In this document: piece after piece, positions 46,801 to 58,800 of the stretch
How positions within the stretch are numbered: position 1 is the stretch's first letter
Layout: each line of letters starts with the position of its first letter
Source of the DNA: Panonychus citri
Lineage: Eukaryota; Arthropoda; Arachnida; Trombidiformes; Tetranychidae
Assembly (NCBI RefSeq): GCF_014898815.1
Contig: NW_026515548.1
Location: forward strand, 416,501 to 480,500
Direction of reading: 5' to 3'
DNA: 64,000 nucleotides
Translations under genes and position numbers: made by a program
The notes under the pieces: model-generated
What the model was told of the DNA's origin: nothing
The model's database searches: none
Seen by the model: only the letters and a program-made list of their open reading frames with translations

Positions 46801-49800
46801 AATGCTCAGACAGAGGTTGTTGTCAGGATGTTGTCACAAGTAATGAAATTGAAAATAAACAAGTTGAAAATGTTTACAAGAAAACGATGAACATTTGGAG
46901 TGATGATGATACAATTTACTGAATCACAATTAGAACCACCTTTTGATGAATGAAGTTTTTTAATACTCACTTGAGGCTACACAATGACACATGAATTCAT
47001 ATTCATGCTAAGTTAATCATCAACTCTCATGATGATAACAATCAGCGTTGAATAGACATGATGATGAAAAAATCACTAGATGATCTTGAATTAATTATCT
47101 GTTAATAACCATGAACATGTCAGAGTGAAACCAGTTTTTTATAACAGAGCTACGATTTTGACAAGATATTTGATATTTACTTTGTCAAGATATTTATCTT
47201 CTTGTAATGGTCAGTTTTCCCTTTTTCATCAATTATAATTCTCACACTTATTATCATGGAATCTGATATGAGGTAAGAGTCAATTATGGACTTATCAAAG
47301 TTTCTCAGCTTCTAAATCACTTCAAATTTATTCTGCCATAACAAACACTCGTTAATGATTAACAGTCTAATCTTATACATTTCTTTAAACTAATTCAATA
47401 TACATAATGTACTATTCTCACTATTATTGTGGTAAATTGTTCATTGATAAAGAAAGTTCAGTAAGTGGTTAATTGTTCAGTTAATTTTTAACCATTCAAA
47501 TTCATGCCCGAGTAAATGCAAAAGTAGCTTGGACAAAAAAAATGTGTCCACAAGAAAGGTACTTCACACATCAAATGTGTCTGATTTGAGTTTCAAAGAT
47601 ATATCAACCATCGAGTCGAAAATTTGGAAATTTTCTTTATAATAAATCGCCGATGTATCATAACATCTATAAAAAATTACGTAGCTCATTAGAACAATTG
47701 TGATTTGGAAACGTTATAGCGAGATTAATTTACTTTTGGATTGTCCAATTTTAGCTTATATAGAATATATCGGTAATATATGAAAAATATTGATTCGATT
47801 TGGATTTTTTGATACTTGAACGATATTGAATTTTATTTTTTTAAATTTCTTTGGTTATTATTTCATTGTTTGAGATCATTTTAAATTGTTTGAGAAATTT
47901 GTGATTTGGGTATTGCTGAAACTTTGGTATTGAGAATAGTATTTGTACGATATGGAATGGATATTGAATATTTTTGATTAGTAATTTGAATTTATAAAAT
48001 TTAGAAAATGTTAATGATATAAAAATCTTGATTATTCGGTATATCGCCGATATAGAATGAACATGAAGATTGCTTATTTGCTCTTTTTCGAGTTCCGGGT
48101 TAATCGTTCAGTAGCTTCTTGGGTTGGCTTCTTTCCAGTCTTCTTTTTGGCAACTTTCTGAACTGGTTGATCGACCGCTTCTGTTTCAATTGTAGTCGCT
48201 TGAACGATACTTGCGACTGAATCAACCGAATTATCACCTTCTGCTTCTTCAGCTTCCCGCTCTATCGCCGACACATCGCCAAAAGTTGGATCTATGTCCG
48301 AGTCTAGCATAGAATCTAATGTTATTGCTTCTTCATCGACAATAGGAACCTTAGATGTAGAGGCGATATTCGAAACATCTCGATTACGAAATGATCTCAC
48401 ATAAGAGGCATACTTGGTGTTTAAGGCAGCATATTTTTCAAACAAGTCTACGATATTAGCTTTTTTTGTATAGACCTGCATCCAAAATGGTGGACCTTCC
48501 AAAACATTTTCAACACTATTTCTTGGATAGAAAATTGGAAACGTTTGATATTTCTCCCGTATATCCATTTCGGCTTTGGTATGTTTAGTTTTCTCACGGT
48601 TATAAGCTAGAAAATCTCTTATAATTTTCTGCGATTCTGATTCACGTTGAGCTTTGAGACCTCTTTGAATTTCTTCATCCATCTCGGACTCTTTACATAT
48701 CGCCCATATATCACTGGCCATATCGAAAACACTCTGCATTTTTCGTGTATCCAACTTTTTAAGGCTTTTCTTTTCCTTTCCTCCTTTGGATACACCAGTC
48801 ATTGAAGTGTTTTCTAGTTCATGATGAGTAAAACAAAGGTAGGCAGCATTTCGAAAGAACTCCAAATATGTCCGACATTCGCGAGCTGTATTAACTATCA
48901 GACGAAAATCTATCGGCCACATATTATCAACCAACATAATCTAAGAAAAGATGTAAATAATTGTTAACATGTGGTAAAATCAATTAGAAACTACATAGAT
49001 ATGTGATCGATGTATCTTAACTTACCTCACCAAATACACGATATGGCGGCTCTTTGTTGAAATGGTAACCACCTGGTTGTGTCTTCAACAATGATACACA
49101 CATTTGCGAATGGATATATGAATGAGCTGCAAATTTCATTGCAAGAATAGCAATGTCGCCATCCGTTACCTTATCCATGTCAACCTCTTCCATTGGAGTT
49201 ATTTGATGAGTCGATATATATTCAAGAACCTTAGGTGACCATTTATCCAATATATTCTTTGTTTCCTCAAATTCATTGAATTGCATATATCGGCTACATA
49301 TCGACTTCTCGATCAAATCAATAAGCTTATCGGTTTGTTGATCATCAATATCATCAAATCCCTGAAAAGATAAAAGAATTAGATAAGATAACGGCTATAT
49401 ATATATAAATACACTTACTTTTTCTGTCAATCCCTTTGAAACTCTTTTACGTTTTCTTGCTCTTTGTGGTTCCTGTAATAAGAAAAATTTTGAAAAGTTT
49501 GTTCATGGTTCATATATCGGTGATATAGCAACTTACTTCTTCATCACTAGAAATTTGTGAGGCCGACAAATCTTTTCTTATAACACGGTAAGTTAGATTT
49601 TTTGTTTCATCTTCATTATATCCATTATTTTGGAGATCACACTCATCATGATGTTTATAATTAAGCTCAATAGCTTCAAAAAGCGAAGATTTTTTGATTT
49701 CATCATAGTTATTTGAAGCATATATCAGAATAGCGAAACACATATTTTCCTTTTTCTTTATCGGCACAATAACTTTTTTTTCCGTTTTAAGCACTTTTTT

Positions 49801-52800
49801 AATGTATTCTAAATTATTTAAATCAATATATTTATCTTCAAAAATAGTATAAATACCATTTTTTAAGGCACAAAGAAAGTATTTAGGAGACATTTTAATT
49901 TCACTTTGAAGAGAATAAAATGAAAAACGGAAACGGAAAAATAAACCATGTGACCGTTGCTATGACAATAAATCAATATATCGATTAATCGAAAACATCT
50001 CTTTTGTTCATATATCCGCGATATAGAATGTCTCGAGCTGTAAGATCAAGTTCAAAGGCGCGAAACTTCCATCATACAAAATTGATTAAAAGAAGAAGAA
50101 CAACAAAAGAATCGACATCGTCTACATTTTCTGCTCCTACTACTTTGACATCATACATCGAACAGGAAAATCATATAATTAATATTCCCGAGCCGGAACA
50201 TGGCACCGATATAGCACATGATTTAGTAATTTTTAAATTTTGTTGGATTAAAATACGATCAAATATCTCTACATTAGCTTTTGATTCTATGCTTTCAGCA
50301 TTCGAATTAATGTCTAACAATGATATGCCGTTCACCAGTTTCTCATCATTGAAAAAACAAATTGCAAATTATATCCCAGAAAAAAAGTATTACATCTTGT
50401 GCAGTTGCAATCGAAATATTGGCGATATAGAAGCATCAACTCGAAATTACAAGTCATATGAAGCTATTACTTGTGAATGTGGTATCAAGTCTGCTCCTAG
50501 TGTTGCAATCAAACGAGAAAAATTTATATTGAGCATAAATTTGAAACAACAACTCGAATGTTTATTACCATACACAACTGTATCTCAGGAATCGACCAGC
50601 AATATGAATGATATATCGGATGGTTCTCTTTATAAATCTAAGGTTATGGAAAGTCAAATATCACTAACGCTAGCTTTGGATGGTGTTCCGATTGGTTGTC
50701 GGGGTCGAAAATCATTTTGGGTTCTGATAGGATATATCAACGAGTTACCACTTCAAATAAGATTCAAATTGCCTATCACACTTCTTATTTGGTCTGGAAA
50801 ACAAAAGCCTTCATTCAACGATTTCATAAAGCCATTCATATCACAAATTCATCAAATTAATATTGATGGTGTTGAATATATCGATGATGTATCTGGAGAC
50901 ATTCGTAAATCACGAATAAACATATTGGCAATTGTTGCTGATACTCCTGCTAAATCTTGGGCTATGGGAATCAAAGGTCACAATTCCCTATTAGGCTGCT
51001 CTAAATGTCTTATAAAAACACTCCAAGTGAATAGTCCCATAAACCGATACTACCCTTACGAAAAATATAATCGACTGAAAATGAGATCACATGAAAAACA
51101 TGTCGATGCTATATCGCAACCTGATCATATGCTAACTCATGGAATTGACAAAGAAAGTGCCTTGTTGAACATTCATGATTTTGATATAATCAAAGGGTTT
51201 CCGATAGATGCGATGCATGCTGTGGATGAAGGTGTTTCTAAAAAGCTCTTAAATTACATCTTTGGCTATGATAGTAGAGATAAAGAATTTTCTCATTATC
51301 GAGATATATCAGCGATAGATAAGCGATTAGCTTCTATCAGACCATGTACAAAAATCAAAGATATTCCCATGTTAATATCCAATTTGAAACAATGGAAAGC
51401 AAAAGATTATTTCTTGTTTATTTTCTTTTATAGTTTACCAGTTTTGCATGAATTACTCGACAAAAAGCTTCTTGATCTATTTTCTCTGTATATAGCGGGA
51501 ATCTATCCTCTTTATTGTGATAACATAAAAAGAAAAGATATTCTGATATCTCGAAGATATATCGAGGAGTTCCAGAATCGTTTTATCGTGATTTTTACAA
51601 AAGAAGCAATGAGATCTAATGAACATTTGCTTATACATCTTCCTGATGTCGTGGATGAACTTGGTCCACTTTCAAGATATTCGGCATATCACGCGGAAAG
51701 TTTTTATGGAAACTTGAAAAGAACGATAAAGACCGGATATCGAACTATGCAACAAATAGCAGAAAAGGCTATAATGCCGATGAATCTGCTAAGATTTGCA
51801 AAAGAAAAAAATCTCATTAAAAAATCTGATAATTCATTGATTGATTTTATCAAATGGGCCAACAATATCAAGGATAAATCTACATGGACAATATTGAAAA
51901 ACAAATTGGTCGATACACAAACGTTAAAAAAATTGTCATCACAAATCAACGGTATCGATATATCAACGATACAGCCGCTAAAAGTTTTCAATAATCGAGA
52001 TATACATTTGAATATTAATGATTCTCAGACTGGGTTGAGAAATTGTGATTCTTATGTCAAAATGGCCAAGGAAACTGATTCGTTTGCCAGAGTATCGGCG
52101 ATGTATCTCATTAACGATACAAAAGTTGTATTTAAAATCCAGATGATAAATCATCAAAGATTCAGTGTAAAAAATGTAGGAAATATCAAGCACTTATATA
52201 TCAATCATATTTATAAGATTATTCAAATTATCCCAACACAAAAATTTGTTTATAGCGACGATGTAGCTGAAAGTGTTTTATTTTTATCTCCAGAATCGTC
52301 GGGATATAAAAATGGAATGATTTCAATAATTAATTTTTTGCCGAAATAAATAATAAAATTTAATAAAATTTAAACAACAATTAGAAAAACTTTTCTTATA
52401 TCGGACAAATAACAAATATTTTCATAATACATCTATGCATTATCTTCTTCCGTTTCTTGCAATTTTTCAATAAAACATGCATGATGAATTGTAGATACAT
52501 CATGAAGTGAATCGTTGTAACGATTTATCCTTAGCCTGTTTAAAATATGTCGTCTATATGATCTCAGTATTTTCAGTACAAGATACATAGTTCCAACTAA
52601 AAAAAATTAATTTTTGCATTTACTCGGGTGCGATTATGGATCTAAATTGATCATTTTCATTAATTTAACATGTTAGAGCTAACCTTTAATCTGATTAATT
52701 AAATAAGACTGAACCATCTGAGATCATCTAAATTGTAATTCAATTAATTGCCAGATTCTCTCAATTATTAACTCAAATGATTGAAAATTTACATGACCTC

Positions 52801-55800
52801 ATGTAGAAGAAATTTCAATCAACTTCAATGGAAAAATAAACGTTATTAAATATGAAGGAAATGAATTCTCTCTTTTTGGTTTACTCATTTCCGTTTCTGC
52901 TGTGATCGTTTATTTCAAGAAGCATATTTACTTAATTAGAGCAAATTAATCGCTACTCTTTACGCGCATCCCCATCATAATCTGAATCGATTGACTGTTA
53001 TTTCTCTGAATTCAGTAAAATATGAGCTTATTTGTTATCCAGTTTATCAGATTTTTTTATTATTTGATGGAAATGTTTCGAAACAAAATATTTACCTATG
53101 AACTAATCTGAAAACTTCGATGACCTTCTAGACAATTAGGTAGATTAGAAGGGTTAGAAATGCTTGGTTTTAACACTTGGAGCTCTGTCGAAATGTTCTA
53201 GCAAATTTTCAGCGTTGTAACAACTCGCCCACTCGGACTGGAATAGAATAATTCATGATTCAGAGCCGAGAGATTTTGTTAAATAGAAATACGTAATCCA
53301 TTTTTGGTGGAATCGTAATCTGAGTGATTGACTTTGGTGTAAATTACAGAAACTTTCTCAATTCTCAGGAATATTTTTTAAACCTTAAGTGCAAATCTAC
53401 TCGATTTAAAATACGAATCCTCTAAGATTGCAGTGGTTTCCTTTGTTATTTTATATCAAATTTCAAAATCATTTTCTTTGTTCAGCTTTTTCATGATTCT
53501 AATGGAACTTTTATCCTTAATTATCAATCTAATACGGAACAGTGTTTCTACAAATTTTTCCAACAGCACGTCAATATCTTTCAAATAATCCAATTTATTG
53601 GTGCCCTATTTTTATTCACTTGTCCCTCACATCACATTCACAGTGAAATAATTTATAATCAACAAATCCTAATCTGACAATTCATTCCTCAAGTTTATCC
53701 ATTTTCCAGGAATTGGCTTAATATCCTATTTATCTTTATTTCAATTTGAATGGTGAATATGTTGAGTTTATCGTCATTATTATTCAATGAAAAAATTGTT
53801 ATTTGAATTTTTGCATCTGAAAACGAGCAGAGTTTCAGATAAATCATGAGAAGAAAATCTGTTAGAATGTATTATTCTGATTCTGCAACTCAGAGTCTGA
53901 TGAGTACATAGAGTTACATGTTATTAAATGCTGTTTTCATGATTGACTAGAATCCTAGATAAGCAAATTAAATAAATTCCAGTCACAGTTCAAGGATAAG
54001 ATGAACCAGAATTGGTTGAGAAAATCAAAATTCTAAGTTGGAACTTTTTTCAATCCATGAGAATACATTTGTAATTTTTCTTCTTTTTCATTTTCTCAGA
54101 TGCAATCATGATGTAAACATGATGAAATTTATTCACTATTCAAACTGATACGTTGAACTGATGAATTGCTTGATAATCACTTGCTCATCATGATTATTTG
54201 AACATGAAGGATGTTTATCGTGATGAAAAGTGACCGAGATCGATGATATCAGTTCTTTGTCATGTTCAAAGTTTTGGATGGACATTAATGACAACAAAAT
54301 GACAGAATTTGAGAATTTTACAGAAATTTTCTTTTATTGATTCAGAACATCATGAATTTTCCAAATGATTAAAGTGACAATTTATTGATATCAAATCACC
54401 ACTAGTGTGTTAATATTATGATCATGTCATGAGAAATTTGCTTTTAATATTATTTCAACTCAATGAGTTTATCTGATTCTTTTACGATAAAATTCATCCT
54501 CATAGAAACATTGTAACACACCTTGATTCTGTATTATTATTGGTCAGCAAAATGTATGTCAATGTGGATGATAAACTCAGGGTCATTTTTGATATTACAT
54601 GATGACCATGAAGCGAAAGACTCAAGGGAAGATGGAAACATAACTTAAATCTTTTTTTCTGATGTTATTTTAGATTGAAAAAGTTTTATTTCCTCAATTT
54701 GGTCAGATTTTTGTCCAAGATAAAACCTGAAAACACCCAAATAGATGAGAGAAGTGCACCTTAGTGAAATTATCATGATGTTAATAAAGGAATCCGTGAA
54801 GATGGAGGATGAGAACTCAATCAAATGAAACAATCTACTCTAAACCATTAACTGTAAATTAGTTCGAGAAAGTGAATCTTGAGGTTCATCTTTTCCTTGT
54901 GATCTTCAGCCAATCATTTTCAACTGAAAATTGCGATATTAAGGGCTACCAACAAGTTCCATTGTTTCTCAACTCACCAGACTATTAATAGAGAATCGTA
55001 ATAATTTAGGTTTCAATTTTTCACCGAGATAAGTTCAGATTATTGACTATTCATATTGATTAAACGATCACAATATTAAAAGCGAGGAACTGGTAACATT
55101 TTTATGATATCTTTTGAAAGTTTAAGAAACTTTTTTGTTTCAATTCAATTTTCAACTTAATTTTACCAAAATTAATTGAATGTCAATTGACAAAAAAGAC
55201 TAATCAAAATTTGATTGATTGTTCAAAGCCAATTATGATCTCATCTCAAAACTGCAATTGTGTCTCATGTATCATAGACTCACATCGAGTTTACAAATTG
55301 GATTAACTGAACTATCAATCTTTTAATTGCCAATCACTCGTAATACATGGTTTAAGCATGGATGAGATTAAGTAGAATCATAATTGGCTCAAATAATCAC
55401 TTAAATTGCCACCTTTCAATCATATCTTTCCATGAAATCTGAATAACTCAGGGTATAACCAATTAAAAGAACAAGTCATCAATAGAAGCAATTAACTTAC
55501 TCCTGGTCCCCATCTCGGCCCTTTGGTGACCCAACATATCTCCGAATGGCACATCGAACATTTAACCCAATCACAGCCCCACTTTTTAATTAGTATCACA
55601 AAGCAAATCGGGCATCGCAGCGCTTCCCCTTTGTCCAGCATATTCTGAAAGGATCATAATGAGAAAAAGACAAAGAAAATGAGAGATTGATTGTCTTGTA
55701 TGAACATTAATTCAAACAGTGATAATGTTTAAGGGAACGTATTAGAAGGTGAAACCGATGGATGAAGCAAATTTCTATGATACGATGTTATTCAGAATAG

Positions 55801-58800
55801 TCAAGTGATTCCATTAGGGATTTTCCCTGACTGAATTTATTGCAATCATGAGGGTCTGCTGATGAATCATAATCATTACATTTTATCATACTAAAGTTCC
55901 AAGTATCTAAGTATCGAACCGAATTAAGTAAAACAGTTTGTAAGTAATTTGTTGTGATTTTAGATTCACAACGATTTGTATCATGTTGATGACTATGGAA
56001 TAATTTTGGGTAATCAGAAAAAGAGAAAAGAATAAAAAAATTCCATATCTATAGTACAAGTACAAAGTAAATTCGACATAAAGAAAATGTTATTCTTATT
56101 ACAAAAGGAAACCCTTATTATCATCATTAAGTTGTTACCTTATTGTGAACAGGAAAAGATAATGATTCTTGTTTCTATCATGTTGATATTTGGGTATTCA
56201 AAACAAAATGTTTCTATTATTTCATCTCAGAAGAATGAGAATGATCTGTATACTGATTGATAGAGAAGAAGAAAAATCAATTTGAAAGATAAAATTTTAG
56301 CCGAAATTCCCAAGCGCCTCTAGAAATATATTATCAAAAAAATGATAGAAAGACGATCAACAAAATTAGAGATTGAGAGTATTGGTTACTACCAAAACAA
56401 TACAACCTTACTATTCATTTTTCAGGTATTTCTGGGTGTATTATCATTCAAAGTGAGTTAGAATTGGGAGTTAACCAGTAGAAATGATAAAAAACAGGAA
56501 ATCCTGTTTAGTTACTTTATATTATCATCATTAGAATCGTTACTTTTCAGTTCCAGTTGATATTAAATTTAGGATAAGATTATCAAGAGATAAAACAATG
56601 AACTCATTACTTCACATGTTCTAATACATGGTAAAGCAAGAAATTGATTGAATAGGATTACCCTTTTACTTTTACTTTTGTTGCTGTTTCTGATATTCGA
56701 TTATTTGAAGAGATGAGAAAAGTTCTGAAATAGTTCAGCTTCTATTTGAAAGTAATAAATGCATTGAGGTCAGAAAGAAAATATTATATCAAGTTCGATA
56801 TCAGCTTAGGAAGACAATTGATTCAGAGAATTCAATTTTCATCGAGTTTAAGCCTACAGGGAGTTTTGATTATCAGCTTGTGTATTTCAGTCTAATAAAA
56901 CAACAACAAAAAAGTGTCAGAACATTTTCACAGAAACATTTTTCCTGTTCTCACCTTTTGACATATGATAAGTTCTGTGAATTCTCATGCACTTTAAGTG
57001 GATTTATAACTTTGTGTATTTAGTTGCTTATTGAGTGAGCATGGAAAGGTGAATAACAGATTAGATTATAATCGAGATATTTTCACTTTCGATTGAGACT
57101 ATGGCAAAGTTTCTTATACTATTTGAGTGTAGAAACAATTGTATCTCAATAATCTGCATCAGGACAAAATTACGAAGATTAACAAAGATAATAAAAAATA
57201 GTAAAAATGGCCTAGGAAATGCATTTTTTCATTCAAACTACGTATAATCAATAGCATAGAATTTAAAAAATTTATAAGATACAACAATATATTTGCGATA
57301 CATTACGAAAATGGTTGTTATAAAATACTACAAAAATTCATATAAGTGGAGTGAAGATTAGTGGTTCGAGAAGTTATTCAAGTTCCGAGGAGATTTTAAT
57401 TAATATTCAAATTATGCTCTAAAGTTTTATCTTTAGTAAAAACTTGGAGTTGAAAATAAATTGATTGTGCACGAAACTTACATCTAAAAACTGTTTAGTC
57501 TTTTTCGCATCTTCATTAGATTCTGCAGCTTCAAACTCAAGTGCGTCTTGATATTGTCGACAATTCATTTCCTCGTGAATCGCTTGACAGGTTAAACAGT
57601 TGACTTTGCCACAAACTGGACATGGAAAAGTATTGACATTGTCATCATATTCACACCAACCTGGACAATCAGCTGTTTTACAATGAAATGATTTAGCGCT
57701 CTTTAATTCCGCAGCCTTCATGGAACGAGCCAAATGTTTTTGGTACAATTCATCACTAGCCAGCGATTTAATCTCCCGGTCAGTGATTGTACTATCACAG
57801 TAATAATCGTCACTTCGATAAGGACATTTTACCAATGCTTCGTCACAAAACTCGACTGAATTGCAAAGACACTCCCTGTGGATACAAGAAACAATTCAAA
57901 TGAAATCGAAGACCATAAAAATGAAGAAACCAAAGTAACTTCTGAATTGATACTAATAACAATTAACATACTAATTAAAGTACTTGTTTGTGTTATAATT
58001 AATTGCTATCAATAATTAATTAATCAAAGACATTTCTTACCTGCAAAACATATGAAGACAGTCTCGAAGGACAACTCCTGGCAATTTGAAACGAGAAAAG
58101 TAACAAGAAAAACATTGAGTTTACACGATTAAAAAGTTCATTTACTGAGTCCAAAGGGAATTATTTTGATCATTTTTAAGCTTCTTTTTGTTTAATTTAT
58201 TTTCCGAATCTTTTTCTCGTTTATCTGCTTCCCTGTCACAATTACATGACATTTTTTTCTGGTTTCTATTATCAAGACATTGATGAAATGTTCATTTAAT
58301 GTTTCCTCTTTTGCTATTGTTACCATGATGTAAATCAGAATGATAATTGAAACACTGAACACCATGTTGGTAGAAAGAAAAAATATACTTCAACCATAGA
58401 AACAACGAAAGGTTTATGCATGAAATTGAGTCTTGAATTTTCCGTGAATTAAGTAAACATTGATTATCATTCGGTGTATTAATACAATAAATATATGTGA
58501 ACATATTATTCAAGTTATAGAAATTTGAATCTGCTGAGTTTGTTTTACATAATTCTTATTTCATGTGATTCAACAAGAAAATTTATTCAATTTCCACCAT
58601 GAAATAGTATTGAGAAAAAATGTTTTCCATTTAGCAAGAAAATCGTATTAGACTGAATTTCATTGGAATCAGTTTATTTAAATTAATTTTCGTTATTCTA
58701 ATTACTATTAAAATGATTCTACTTATAATATTATGTAATTACTACAGTTAAATGTTTACTTAATTTTGTGTTTCTTTTCGCATAAATTGGCTAATTGTTT

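Larger units (their letters stand above)
47507..52629 (+). mobile_element. Complete DNA transposon, Tnp2/CACTA-like, 5,123 bp
   Basis: The element is bounded by perfect 17-bp terminal inverted repeats, CCCGAGTAAATGCAAAA at 47507-47523 and its reverse complement at 52613-52629. TG lies directly outside both ends (47505-47506 and 52630-52631), a possible 2-bp target duplication. It carries an intact transposase gene (+, 50028-52349) and a divergent four-exon gene (-, 49893-48074) that share a 134-bp promoter gap. A near-palindrome TATATCGNCGATATAG occurs near both gene starts and in subterminal DNA. The transposase resembles the Tnp2 (Transposase_21) group, but the ends do not start with CACTA, so the superfamily assignment is tentative. 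Intact frames and perfect ends suggest a young copy. It is inserted in a HOIL-1 intron, opposite to that gene for its transposase. Confidence 0.88.
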
